Of a stretch of DNA of 64,000 nucleotides, positions 8,014-16,708 are shown in pieces. The position numbers were made by a program, and so were the translations under genes. The notes beneath the pieces were generated by a model that was not told the DNA's origin, did not search any database, and saw only the letters and a list, made by a program, of their open reading frames with translations. This stretch comes from CBDFNN01 sp965250215 (GTDB lineage: Bacteria; Bacteroidota; Rhodothermia; Rhodothermales; DATKEJ01), in NCBI GenBank assembly GCA_965250215.1, contig CBDFNN010000004.1:2542001-2606000 (forward strand). The letters are read 5' to 3'. Numbering within the stretch: position 1 is the first letter of the stretch; every line of letters starts with the position of its first letter.

Positions 8014-8559
8014 CCCCAGCTCGATTCTCATCAAGCTCTCCTCGACCCAATCGCCCTTCTTAAAAAGCCCCCTTTCGTTGTATTGAACGAACTTCATCCC
8101 GCTGTTCTTAAGCACCTTTTCGCTTCCGGAATTCCAAAGGGCATGACTTGCCTCTATCGCGATAGCCGATAGGTCTTCATGACCAAATTTGATGACCCGC
8201 GTGCAAGCTTCCGTCATGATTCCTTTTCCTTGATGATCTGGGTGGGTCCAGAATCCAATATCCCATACACGGTTTCGCTCGGTAGCGCGAATAGATATTC
8301 TGCCAAAACGATCACGGCTCACTCGATCTTCGATCGTGAATCCATAGGACCGACCCTCGCGCCAAGCTTTCAAGTACTTCTCTGTATTACTCCCCAGTTC
8401 CTCGATACTTTTTGGTTGTTCCCAGGCCATACCATCGTTGAATCCTTCAAAGCGCGAGGCTGAAAAAACAAATGGAATATCCGTGTCGTCCGCAATGCGA
8501 AGGCGTAGCCGCCTTGTAACCAGTTGGTAGTCGACGGGGATTGTGCTAGAAGAGATCAA
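8005..8559 (-). CDS. GNAT-family N-acetyltransferase (RimJ/RimL-like)
   Basis: A 184-residue protein with the RimJ/RimL-type layout: TRRLRLRIADDTD at the start and an acetyl-CoA-binding motif A in GFWTHPDHQGKGIMTEA (about 102-118, Q/R-x-x-G-x-G/A form HQGKGI). The C-terminal strand-helix (ALWNSGSEKVLKNSGMKF) fits the asparagine-containing motif B of this subgroup. By family it transfers an acetyl group from acetyl-CoA to an amine, often a protein N-terminus. The substrate cannot be told. The start is TTG at 8559, with no in-frame ATG close by. The octamer repeat array overlaps its stop codon. Confidence 0.85.
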   Translation of the reverse strand: MISSSTIPVDYQLVTRRLRLRIADDTDIPFVFSASRFEGFNDGMAWEQPKSIEELGSNTEKYLKAWREGRSYGFTIEDRVSRDRFGRISIRATERNRVWDIGFWTHPDHQGKGIMTEACTRVIKFGHEDLSAIAIEASHALWNSGSEKVLKNSGMKFVQYNERGLFKKGDWVEESLMRIELGNR

Positions 8560-8651
8560 GTTAAATAAACGAAGTGCTAGTCCGCGAAAGACGTTGTCAG
8601 GTGAGAAAGTGACGTGTGTGAATCAAGATGTGGATTCAATATATGGGATAG

Positions 8652-8749
8652 TTGTCAGTCATCAGCCGTCAGCCGTCAGTCTTCAGGAAAGAAGATGTAT
8701 TTCTTCTGACGACTGACGACTGAAGGCTGACAACTGACGACTGACGACT
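8652..8749. repeat. inverted pair of CTGACGA-type arrays
   Basis: Left arm 8652-8686 reads CAGTCATCAGCCGTCAG on the plus strand. Right arm 8707-8749 reads CTGACGACTGACGACTGAAG. The arms are imperfect reverse complements around a 20-base spacer that itself pairs partly (GAAAGAA / TTTCTTC). The right arm starts 5 bases after the stop of the minus-strand DUF1080 gene. Confidence 0.8.
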
Positions 8750-8754
8750 ATCTC

Positions 8755-9459
8755 CTATCCTCTTTTCAACTCAATATCCTTGAACCTAAACCGAAAGGCC
8801 TGTTGACGATGTACTTCAATCGCGATGTGCCCTTCAGATAAAATTTTCTCCGCTCCATCCCAGTCGATAATAGTTTTACCATTCAATACTGACTTGACCT
8901 GCTTCCCAACAACGCTCACCTCGAATACATTCCATGGATCAGGGTCCGTGCTCCATTTATAGGTCCATCCTTCAGGGTGATAGCCAGTGAAATTCTCGGC
9001 CTTGTAGCCGCCTTCCATGGCATAGGGAAGCCATTGCTCTTGAAAGTCCCAGATGAAGCCAGTAGACTCCGGCACATTGGAAGCTAGATCGAATCCATGT
9101 CGTGGAAAATTGTCCGGCACCCAGGTATCTCGGAATTGAATCCCGCAATTTCCGACGGCGTCCGCATAAGCGACGAATTTCAATCGAAGGGTAAAATCCG
9201 TTTGGGGAGTGTCATAGGTCAGCCAGACGAATTCCTCCGTGCCAGGTGTGTCCAGAATCAGTTCTCCATTCTCGATTTTGAAAACTTCTTGGGCAAGGGA
9301 GTCATCCTCTGCGATGTGATCTAGATGCCAGCCTTCTAGGTCTATGCCGTTAAAAATGGACTCAAAGGCCGAGGCCGTTTCGGTTTTTTCGGAATTGCTG
9401 CATGAGAGGCAGGTAAATACTAGTACCAATAAGAGAGGAGCAAATTTCATAGGAGTCAT
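8755..9459 (-). CDS. DUF1080 (3-keto-disaccharide hydrolase-like) lipoprotein
   Basis: A 234-residue exported lipoprotein (lipobox TCLSC, Cys20). The rest is a single LamG-like beta-sandwich typical of DUF1080: FNGIDLEGWH near the start, then FKIENGELIL, DFTLRLKF, GNCGIQFRD, NVFEVSVVGKQVKSVLNG and a final IAIEVHRQQAFRFRFKDIEL strand. Characterised relatives hydrolyse 3-keto-glycosides after an oxidoreductase makes the 3-keto sugar; others are uncharacterised. It is divergent from, and 166 bases away from, a PQQ dehydrogenase and near a second DUF1080-like gene and a PmoA-like gene, which supports a role in extracytoplasmic sugar breakdown. A second ATG at codon 4 is possible. Confidence 0.85.
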   Translation of the reverse strand: MTPMKFAPLLLVLVFTCLSCSNSEKTETASAFESIFNGIDLEGWHLDHIAEDDSLAQEVFKIENGELILDTPGTEEFVWLTYDTPQTDFTLRLKFVAYADAVGNCGIQFRDTWVPDNFPRHGFDLASNVPESTGFIWDFQEQWLPYAMEGGYKAENFTGYHPEGWTYKWSTDPDPWNVFEVSVVGKQVKSVLNGKTIIDWDGAEKILSEGHIAIEVHRQQAFRFRFKDIELKRG

Positions 9460-9625
9460 ATGTCAGTTCTCAAAATACTTGGACAAGCTGAAAAGTCTTG
9501 CGGAAATTGATTGACTTACAAAGTCTCCAAACAAAATGAGATTCTAATTAGCCAATTGTATTAAGCAATGTAGGAATGTATCAAAAAGTTATCGAATTTA
9601 GAGCCCTACAAAAGCATAACGGTCA

Positions 9626-11788
9626 ATGAATAAATCTACAAAGTTCTTAGTCTTCCCTTTTTTCGCCGCTATGTTGTCGTTCTCATGTCAAGCAGATGGC
9701 TCCCAAGAATTGAACGATACTTGGACCCGATTTGAGGCTGAGCCCGCCGCCACAAGTTTTACCAATCTCTCCCAGATAAATCGAGAAAATGTCCATCTTT
9801 TAGAAGAGGCCTGGAGACTCGAAACTCCTGGTGCCATATCGATGAATCCGATCGTCATTGATTCTACAATGTATGTATTCGGAGAGGGGGGCGCATTGCT
9901 CGCGCTTCATGCCGCAACGGGGGAGCAGCTCTGGTCTTATCAGGAAGAAGTCCCTGGAAGCGTTAGAGCGAGAGGAATCAACTACTGGGAAAATGAAGAT
10001 CGATCTGACAGACGAATCCTCTATCCTGTTGGTGCCTATTATTTCGTCTGCGTCGACGCCCAAACTGGAAGATTGTCAAAGGACTTTGCTGATGAAGGAG
10101 TACTTGACCTCAGGAATAATCTTGGAGTGGATCCCGAGCTGGTCACCCGAGGAACGAGCTCGATGCCTGGCACGATCTACGATGATATTATCATCCTTGG
10201 ATCTTCGGTCGGGGAAGGATACTTCGCTTCTCCCGGACACATCCGTGCTTACAATGTGAAGACGGGTGCTCTCGAATGGGTATTTCACACCCTACCAAAG
10301 AAAGGAGAATTTGGATACGACACCTGGCCGGAAGGAAGACCCGAAATTGGTGGAGGAGCAAATGCTTGGGGTGGTCTAAGTGTGGATGAAGAGCGGGGTA
10401 TTGTTTATATCCCCTTGGGGTCTGCAAATTATGATTTCTATGGGGTGGATCGTCCTGGAGAAAATCTGTTTGCCAATTCTATTGTCGCCCTCAATGCCAG
10501 AACAGGAGAGCGAATTTGGCACTACCAGACCGTCCATCACGATTTGTGGGACTACGATCTATCGTCAAGCCCCGTTCTTATGACGGTGACGATCGATGGC
10601 AAGGAGCGGGATATCGTTGTTCTTGCTGCGAAGACCGGGCTTGTTTTTGTATTCGATCGGGTTACAGGTGAACCCATTTGGCCCATCATAGAAACTCCTG
10701 TGCCGGCATCTGATATTCCAGGAGAGCAGGCTTGGCCAACTCAACCTATTCCGAGCAAACCACCGCCCTTCATCCCGACATCGATGTCACTTGATGGCGA
10801 TATCAATCCCTACTTGCATGAGGATGATCGCGATTCATTGGTCGAGATGGTCAAATCCATGAACTACAAAGGGCTATATACGCCACCAAGCACGATCCCA
10901 ACTTTGCAGGTACCAGGTAATCGAGGCGGAGCGAATTGGGGCTCAAGTGCTGCTGACCCCCGGGATGCTAGCTTTTTTGTGATTAGCTATAACCTTCCAT
11001 CAGTTCTGCATCTAGAGGAGATCGTCACAGGAAAAACAGGTACGGGTTCTTCGAATTTCGACAAGGGCCAAGAAGTCTACCAGAGCTATTGCATTGCCTG
11101 TCACGGCGCCAACCGAGCGGGGCAAGGTGATGTCCCTTCGCTGATCGGGGTGACAGATCGATTGAGCCATGACGATTTTCAGGAGGTCGTCCAGAATGGG
11201 AAGGGCATGATGCCTGGCTTCCAGATGGTTAGTGCCGGCATGCTCAACAATCTCCAGATGTTTCTCTCCAATCCAGATCTCGCTCTGATGGATATAGAGA
11301 CGAAGATTTCGAATGACGAAGTGGGTGCCCCCATGGATGTCCGATACCAAAGTGCCTGGAAACACATTCTTGATCGAAATGGCCTACCCATTATCAAACC
11401 TCCTTGGTTTAGAATGACCGCCTATGATATGACAGATGGTAGCATGAAGTGGCAAGTCCCGATCGGTCGTTCTGAGCCTATGGTCGAGCAGGGGATCACC
11501 GATTCTGGTACCAACATATTTGTCATCGGTGGCCCATCGGTCACTGCCGGTGGGCTGATCTTTCTTGGCACAGATACAAGATTCCAGGCTTTCAACAGCG
11601 AGACGGGGGAGGAGCTCTGGTCGACTAGCGTTCCTGGTGCATCGGAAGGCAAACCAACGATTTACGATGTCAATGGTCAACAGTATGTCGTAACATCTAC
11701 TATTGGAACAAGACGCTGGGCCCAGTTGCCTCAGCTGGAGGAGAGTGATAGAACTCCGACCTATATGGTCTATTCTCTGGAAGAGTGA
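9626..11788 (+). CDS. PQQ-dependent dehydrogenase with inserted cytochrome c domain
   Basis: A 720-residue lipoprotein (SFSC, Cys21). The body is an eight-bladed PQQ beta-propeller of the alcohol/glucose dehydrogenase class, with tryptophan-docking repeats (ALHAATGEQLWSY, ALNARTGERIWHYQ, AFNSETGEELWS) and the HHDLWDYDLSSSP motif near the cofactor. A class I cytochrome c is inserted late in the propeller: CIACH at residues 489-493, with the candidate distal Met in MMPGFQM. Electrons would pass from a sugar or alcohol to PQQ, heme c and on to the respiratory chain. The stop codon lies in the first unit of a perfect 7-bp tandem repeat. The neighbouring DUF1080 and PmoA-like genes hint at a sugar substrate, but this is inference. 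Confidence 0.92.
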   Translation: MNKSTKFLVFPFFAAMLSFSCQADGSQELNDTWTRFEAEPAATSFTNLSQINRENVHLLEEAWRLETPGAISMNPIVIDSTMYVFGEGGALLALHAATGEQLWSYQEEVPGSVRARGINYWENEDRSDRRILYPVGAYYFVCVDAQTGRLSKDFADEGVLDLRNNLGVDPELVTRGTSSMPGTIYDDIIILGSSVGEGYFASPGHIRAYNVKTGALEWVFHTLPKKGEFGYDTWPEGRPEIGGGANAWGGLSVDEERGIVYIPLGSANYDFYGVDRPGENLFANSIVALNARTGERIWHYQTVHHDLWDYDLSSSPVLMTVTIDGKERDIVVLAAKTGLVFVFDRVTGEPIWPIIETPVPASDIPGEQAWPTQPIPSKPPPFIPTSMSLDGDINPYLHEDDRDSLVEMVKSMNYKGLYTPPSTIPTLQVPGNRGGANWGSSAADPRDASFFVISYNLPSVLHLEEIVTGKTGTGSSNFDKGQEVYQSYCIACHGANRAGQGDVPSLIGVTDRLSHDDFQEVVQNGKGMMPGFQMVSAGMLNNLQMFLSNPDLALMDIETKISNDEVGAPMDVRYQSAWKHILDRNGLPIIKPPWFRMTAYDMTDGSMKWQVPIGRSEPMVEQGITDSGTNIFVIGGPSVTAGGLIFLGTDTRFQAFNSETGEELWSTSVPGASEGKPTIYDVNGQQYVVTSTIGTRRWAQLPQLEESDRTPTYMVYSLEE

Positions 11789-11842
11789 GGAGTGAGGAGT
11801 GAGGAGTGAGGAGTGAGGAGTGAGGAGTGAGGAGTGAGGAGT
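11783..11842 (+). repeat. perfect GAGTGAG heptamer tandem array
   Basis: About 8.6 perfect copies of a 7-bp unit (GAGTGAG) in 60 bases. The TGA stop of the PQQ dehydrogenase is part of the first unit. The array ends 43 bases before the next start codon. It is the only perfect long array in the window and should be prone to slippage. Confidence 0.95.
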
Positions 11843-11885
11843 TCTTTTTTTACAGACTCTTGAATTCTATATCAAAAGGAAGGTC

Positions 11886-13754
11886 ATGTTAGCTAATAAA
11901 AATCGTAGAGCCATGTTCGGAAGAAGCCTCTCAATTCTTTTTACAATTCTGTTTTTTGCGACGACGACAGCCAATGCCCAGTTGAGTCCGGCACCAGACT
12001 TCGTTCCGGATGATCGATTTCAAGCATCGCAATTGGATCAATGGACTTCGATTGGCTCTGCAACATGGACGGCCGATGGAGCGCGCCTGCTGGGCAATGA
12101 TGGCCAGGGAGCACTGCTTTTCGATCAGTCCTATCAAGACCTCGCATTCTTTACCAGATTCCGATGTGATACCCCTTGCGACGCAGGGATTCTAATTCGA
12201 ATCGAAGAGTCGATGGGGAACATGCATGGCATACTCATAGCGATCGAAGGATCTACGCTGCGCTCTTACCGCGTAGTTCTGGAACAAGATGGGAGTCTTT
12301 CTTCAAAAGTTAGTGCCTATGACCCTGAGTTAGATTTTTCACCGCAAATTTGGGCCAGACCCGTCCAAGTCGAATCAGGAAAATGGAATACGGCCGAGAT
12401 ATTTGTTCGACGAAACGAGATTCAGAATCACCTGAATAACCAAAGGCACTATGTGCAAGGTGGTCTCGCCCAGTCTCTGGCTCCTGTCGATCCTGAAAAT
12501 CCTTTCGATCTTCCACTTGACGGATTCGGAAAAGTTGGGGTATATCTCGGCTCGGGAAGCATCGCTTTTGATGATCTCGTGGCCCAAGATTTGAATCTGT
12601 TGAAAGTTGAGGCAGAAGCTGTTTCGCCACGTTTTCGAAAGCAACGCATATCTCCTTTTGCTTATGCCTGGGGTGCCGATGCAGCGGATCTTAACAATGA
12701 TGGTCATATGGATGTTATTTCCGGACCCTACTACTATTTGGGCCCTGACTATCTAGATCGACGAGAGTATTACCCGGCTCACACCTTCAGTCCGGGCGAG
12801 GAATACATGCTAAATATGTTGACCTTTTCTGAAGATTGGACCGGTGATGGTTGGCCAGACATTTTAATTACGGAGATGAGACCATTGACTATGCATGTCA
12901 ATCCAAAAGGAGAAAATAGAAGATGGGATAGGGTAGAAGTACTCCCCGATGTTTGTAGTGAAATTGTGGTCCGTGGGAATGTCGATTCTGACCCAGAGAA
13001 AGAATTCGTCTATGCCGGAAGAGACGGGAAGATGGCCTACGGAGAGCCAAATCCGAACGATCCGCATGGAGCATGGTCGGTCACAACTGTTTCTGACAAG
13101 ATGTTTCAAGGATGCAGTCTTCATGGTGTGGGGATCGGCGATCTTAACGGCGATGGAAGAAATGACATACTTCAAGCCATTGGTTGGTGGGAGCAGCCCG
13201 TGGAGAAGGAGGGGACGTGGATCTATCACGAGGAAAATTTCGGCAGCGAATCCAAAGGCTATGGTGGTGGCATGATTTCGATCCATGATTTCAACGAGGA
13301 CGGGATGAACGATGTTGTTGCATCTACGCGCGGCCATGGATGGGGAATGTCGTGGTATGAGCAAGTTCGAAGCGATAGCCAGATCTCGTTCATCAAGCAT
13401 AACATTATGGGCGACCTCTCGATAAAGAACCCTGGAGATGTAGCTTTTTCGGAACTCCATTCCGGCGTAGTACTCGCAGATATTGACCGAGATGGACGCA
13501 TGGACTTAGTCTCTGGCAAGAGGCACTGGGCTCACATGGATACCATATCAGATGCCGATCCCGATGGAGAAGCGGTTCTGTATTGGTACCGCACCGTCGT
13601 TAATTCAGATGGAGGTGTGGAATTTGAACCTGAGCTGATTCACAACAAATCGGGGGTCGGTTCGGAGTTGAAAGTGATAGATATCAACCAGGACGGCTTG
13701 GTCGATATACTAGTTGCTGGCACTCATGGCACTTTTGTTTTCTGGGGGAAATAG
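11886..13754 (+). CDS. secreted DUF1080-like plus FG-GAP/VCBS propeller protein
   Basis: A 622-residue protein with a signal peptide (ILFTILFFATTTANAQ). Residues about 35-235 form a LamG/DUF1080-like sandwich (FTRFRCDT, AGILIRIEE, IWARPVQVESGKWNTAEIFV). Residues about 245-620 form an FG-GAP-type beta-propeller with repeated calcium-loop motifs (DLNNDGHMDV, DLNGDGRNDI, DFNEDGMNDV, DIDRDGRMDL, DINQDGLVDI). It has no type IX sorting domain and no lipobox, so it is likely periplasmic or released. The PQQ dehydrogenase lies 97 bases upstream on the same strand. The DUF1080-like part suggests carbohydrate binding or 3-keto-sugar hydrolysis; the propeller may bind a polymer. Exact role unknown. Confidence 0.85.
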   Translation: MLANKNRRAMFGRSLSILFTILFFATTTANAQLSPAPDFVPDDRFQASQLDQWTSIGSATWTADGARLLGNDGQGALLFDQSYQDLAFFTRFRCDTPCDAGILIRIEESMGNMHGILIAIEGSTLRSYRVVLEQDGSLSSKVSAYDPELDFSPQIWARPVQVESGKWNTAEIFVRRNEIQNHLNNQRHYVQGGLAQSLAPVDPENPFDLPLDGFGKVGVYLGSGSIAFDDLVAQDLNLLKVEAEAVSPRFRKQRISPFAYAWGADAADLNNDGHMDVISGPYYYLGPDYLDRREYYPAHTFSPGEEYMLNMLTFSEDWTGDGWPDILITEMRPLTMHVNPKGENRRWDRVEVLPDVCSEIVVRGNVDSDPEKEFVYAGRDGKMAYGEPNPNDPHGAWSVTTVSDKMFQGCSLHGVGIGDLNGDGRNDILQAIGWWEQPVEKEGTWIYHEENFGSESKGYGGGMISIHDFNEDGMNDVVASTRGHGWGMSWYEQVRSDSQISFIKHNIMGDLSIKNPGDVAFSELHSGVVLADIDRDGRMDLVSGKRHWAHMDTISDADPDGEAVLYWYRTVVNSDGGVEFEPELIHNKSGVGSELKVIDINQDGLVDILVAGTHGTFVFWGK

Positions 13755-13760
13755 AGAAGG

Positions 13761-13891
13761 ACAGTCATCGGTCTGCAGTCGTCAGTCATCAGATTGGGAG
13801 TCGGAAATTCGGGTTCTCGGAAAATCGGGAGTCCACACGCCTTGGATAAAATGCATCCTCTGACGACTGACGACTGATGACTTAAGACTGA
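13761..13891. repeat. inverted pair of CTGACGA-type arrays with octamer array between
   Basis: Left arm 13761-13792 reads CAGTCGTCAGTCATCAG, starting 6 bases after the FG-GAP gene stop. Right arm 13858-13891 reads CTGACGACTGACGACTGATG, ending 16 bases before the channel start. Between them (13801-13833) lie TCGGAAAT / TCGGAAAA-type units. The arms are imperfect reverse complements. Confidence 0.75.
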
Positions 13892-13907
13892 TATTACGGA
13901 ACACAGA

Positions 13908-15200
13908 ATGCTGAGCATCGACGAATCATTTTCACTGCACGAGACAGCAAGGAAGATCCTAATGTGGGATATTCTGGTTGTTTCGTGTGCCACCTACTTT
14001 GCGATTCAGATTCCGCTCCAAGTTGTTTTCGACTTTGAGGTGAATGTTGCTTCAATCACTTTCGAGCTATTCGCCTCCGCTTTATTCATCGCTGATATAT
14101 TCGTCACTTTAGCTCGCGTTCGCAACAATAAGACCGGAATTGCGATCGGTGTTCAGAAGACTAAGGCTGAATATTATCGGGGTCAATTCGTTTTTGATCT
14201 CTTAGCCATTATCCCTGTCGGACTATTCTCAAGCTCACTATTTCTCGGATTATTTCGTCTGGCAAAGTTGGTCAAAGTGATGCGAGTGCAATATGCTTGG
14301 CGGCATTATTCTATTCGTTTCTCGAACTACTTTGTAATCGTCATTAGTGCCTATTGGATGATTCTAATCACACATTGGATGGCATGCGGCTGGATCGCTA
14401 TGGGAGGAATCGAGCAGGGAGGTAACGAAACGGCTGTATATGTTAATTCTCTTTATTGGATTGTTCAGACCACAACGAGCACGGGCTACGGAGACATAAT
14501 TCCAGTTGGAGTTGCACAGACGCTATACTCAATCCTCGTTATGATTACGGGCTTCATTTTCTTTGGATATCTAGTCGGTAATATTGCAGGATTTCTTTTC
14601 CGAAAAGACCCCGCTCATGATATATATGTCCAGAATCTGGAGCGTCTTTCCGTAATTACACGTTACCATAATATCCCGCGGCGGCTTCAGAGAAAGATCC
14701 ACCACTTCTTTACCTATACCTGGAGTAAGAAACGAGGGCACTATGAGGCAGACTTCCTCAACAGTCTTCCGGAAGGCCTAAGAGGCGAGGTAGTCTTTCA
14801 CGTGAAGCAGGATATTCTTGAAAACTCACCTTTGTTTGAGAACTCTTCGACCGAATATTTGAGGGAAATTGCAGATCATCTGAAATTTCGACTCGTGGCG
14901 GCAGATGAGTACGTTTTCAAGGCGGGTGAAATCGGTGACGAAATGTACTTTGTTGTCCATGGCGATCTCGAGGTGCTTGCTCCAGAAGGAGAGGAGGTTT
15001 TTGATACACTTTCCAATGGCGACTTCTTCGGGGAGATCGCTCTGATCAAAAATCAGCCACGGAATGCCAGTATCAAGGCTGTCTCCTATTGTAGTTTGTA
15101 TACGATTTCCCGGGACGCTTTCAATAGGGCTACCATGAAATATCCGGAATTTGCCGAGGCCCTAAGCGAGCAGATCGAGGAGCGTGATAGTCATGAGTAA
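13908..15200 (+). CDS. cyclic-nucleotide-gated potassium channel
   Basis: A 430-residue six-helix channel subunit. S1-S4 cover about 20-130; S4 carries regularly spaced basic residues (FRLAKLVKVMR: R117, K120, K123, R126). S5 is at about 140-163. The pore has the K+ filter TGYGD at 192-196 (TTTSTGYGDIIP), and S6 follows to about 230. A helical C-linker (231-310) leads to a cyclic nucleotide-binding domain (315-425) with FGEIALIKNQPRNASIKA, the phosphate-binding cassette with its Glu and Arg. The layout matches eukaryote-like HCN/CNG/EAG channels and prokaryotic homologues such as SthK. It should tetramerise in the inner membrane and be gated by cAMP or cGMP. No cyclase is encoded nearby. Confidence 0.92.
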   Translation: MLSIDESFSLHETARKILMWDILVVSCATYFAIQIPLQVVFDFEVNVASITFELFASALFIADIFVTLARVRNNKTGIAIGVQKTKAEYYRGQFVFDLLAIIPVGLFSSSLFLGLFRLAKLVKVMRVQYAWRHYSIRFSNYFVIVISAYWMILITHWMACGWIAMGGIEQGGNETAVYVNSLYWIVQTTTSTGYGDIIPVGVAQTLYSILVMITGFIFFGYLVGNIAGFLFRKDPAHDIYVQNLERLSVITRYHNIPRRLQRKIHHFFTYTWSKKRGHYEADFLNSLPEGLRGEVVFHVKQDILENSPLFENSSTEYLREIADHLKFRLVAADEYVFKAGEIGDEMYFVVHGDLEVLAPEGEEVFDTLSNGDFFGEIALIKNQPRNASIKAVSYCSLYTISRDAFNRATMKYPEFAEALSEQIEERDSHE

Positions 15201-15440
15201 TCCGACAATGGTAATTGGCTCATGATTGACAGGTGGTTGCGATGTTCAATCTGCAAATAGTACCTGCCAACACCTACCTGGAGTGGGCTAGAGAATCCAG
15301 TTCCTGCTTGGATATCACCATTGTCTTCAACCCAACGTCCTTTAAAAGTGGACTCTGTTAGTCCGCCAGCATCTTCTGGTCCTCCTTGCAGAATACGGAT
15401 GCAAAGCCAATCGACCATATCATCTGGAAGCTCCCCACCT
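15191..15440 (-). pseudogene. remnant of a type IX-secreted protein domain (VDW...HRNHL module)
   Basis: A minus-strand frame reads (LPDD)MVDWLCIRIL, then DNGDIQAGTG, VGRYYLQIEHRNHLSIMS, and stops at 15191. The order VDW-x-x-x-x-x-L, DGDI, YY-x-x-x-x-HRNHL-x-x-M is the signature of a beta-sandwich module found near the C-terminus of many Bacteroidota secreted proteins, where it is always embedded in a longer chain. Here it has no start of its own, no signal peptide and no C-terminal sorting domain. It is squeezed between the channel gene, whose end it overlaps by 10 bases, and the PmoA-like gene. It is most likely the debris of a deleted gene. Confidence 0.5.
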
Positions 15441-16421
15441 CTAGTAATAATCCTTTCTTAACTCCGCTATCTTCTCCAAATCTGGAGTGCCATCAAATGT
15501 CACAATGCGGAATCGTGCTCGGTATTCCTCTCCATTGTAGATGGTAAATGGTCCAAGAACCATAGGCGATAACGAGAAATACGGCATCGTTGGATGGACT
15601 CTCACGGGCTGTGGGTGCCTGAGATTATTGGGATGGGGGAAAACTGCAAATCCCGCCGTATCTGCACCTACAATTCCCCACATGGCGATCCATTCTGGTC
15701 TCGAATGATTAGCCTCCAAAGGGCCAATCATATCATTGGTCTGGACAAATACCAATGAGTCATAGGGCGAGGTCTCAGAAGGATGCAGATTCCAGAGCTC
15801 ATTTCCTCTAAAGCCCATTCCTCCGTAATGGTACTCGAGAACCGTCAAACTGTCGATGAGTGGCCTGTGTTGTAACTCTAAATCGAGCAGATGAAATGCA
15901 TCAGTAGTGTCAAATATTTTCACAGTCCAGTCTTCCTCGGCGACTACCAGATCACCAGCCCTTCGCTTGGCTATGTACTCCAAATTAGCCCTCAAGACGG
16001 ACAGTTGACTTCCCTCTTCGGCAACGTCAAGATTCTTCAAACGAACCGTCCCAAGTTCGGCCTGTTGATTCCAAAAATCGACAGTATCCCCCTCGACCAG
16101 GGCACGCGTCCAAGCATGAAAGATTCCATGTTGGTGTATATGGCCCTTGGGATAATCAGCTGTCAGTTTCACTCCATTTGGGGAATAGAGAGGATGGATG
16201 AAGCCGTTGCGTGTGTAGTACTCGGGAATTGAGTCAGAGGGCACTTCGGCCTTTGTCACAAAGGAGAGGATCGACTCGCCGGAGCTCGACAAGACATCGA
16301 TTTGTCCCTCGCTCTCATTGACCTGCATCGCAGTAGGCGGCTCTTCCGAATCACATCCGATATTCAGAAAGAGAAAAGGAGCGATAAGAAAGAGAGCCTT
16401 TGGGAAAAGAGATCGTGTCAT
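15441..16421 (-). CDS. PmoA-like (DUF6807) lipoprotein
   Basis: A 326-residue lipoprotein (LFLNIGC, Cys23). The core motif YPKGHIHQHGIFHAW (about 89-103), the YHYGGMGFRG segment and the late MPYFSLSPMVLGPFTIYNGE are typical of the family named PmoA in databases (DUF6807). That name is a misnomer: the proteins are exported beta-rich proteins seen in carbohydrate loci of Bacteroidota, Planctomycetota and Verrucomicrobiota. The clustered histidines suggest a metal or sugar site. It faces the channel gene and sits near two DUF1080-type genes and a PQQ dehydrogenase, consistent with extracytoplasmic sugar metabolism. Enzymatic activity is unknown. Confidence 0.82.
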   Translation of the reverse strand: MTRSLFPKALFLIAPFLFLNIGCDSEEPPTAMQVNESEGQIDVLSSSGESILSFVTKAEVPSDSIPEYYTRNGFIHPLYSPNGVKLTADYPKGHIHQHGIFHAWTRALVEGDTVDFWNQQAELGTVRLKNLDVAEEGSQLSVLRANLEYIAKRRAGDLVVAEEDWTVKIFDTTDAFHLLDLELQHRPLIDSLTVLEYHYGGMGFRGNELWNLHPSETSPYDSLVFVQTNDMIGPLEANHSRPEWIAMWGIVGADTAGFAVFPHPNNLRHPQPVRVHPTMPYFSLSPMVLGPFTIYNGEEYRARFRIVTFDGTPDLEKIAELRKDYY

Positions 16422-16622
16422 TCTGGGATGCTGTTTCGATCAATATAGAATAGAAAGAGAACTCTTCTAAAATAGATCTAGGATTTGCAAAACGAAGGCT
16501 GGAGCGTGCTCGTTCTTCGTTTAACGTTTCTCGTAGTTCTAAGCCGAGTGACGGCTGCCCTTAATCGCTTGGTGCCCCCAATCCTGAATTTTCGCAACCC
16601 GCAACCCCAACACCAATTTCAG

Positions 16623-16659
16623 AACACAAAAGAAGCCGCCCGACACCAGTCAAGCGGCT
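16623..16659 (-). terminator. rho-independent terminator of the giant surface protein gene
   Basis: On the minus strand AGCCGCTTGAC pairs with GTCGGGCGGCT (11 bp, two T-G wobbles) around a TGGT tetraloop, followed by TCTTTTGTGTT. It begins 50 bases after the stop codon at 16709. This is a standard intrinsic terminator. The gap up to the PmoA-like gene also holds ACCCGCAACCC-type and CATCACTC-type repeats (about 16595-16615 and 16670-16702). Confidence 0.85.
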
Positions 16660-16708
16660 CCTTAGAAACCCATCACTCATCACGCTACACGCATCACTCT
16701 AAAGCCCA

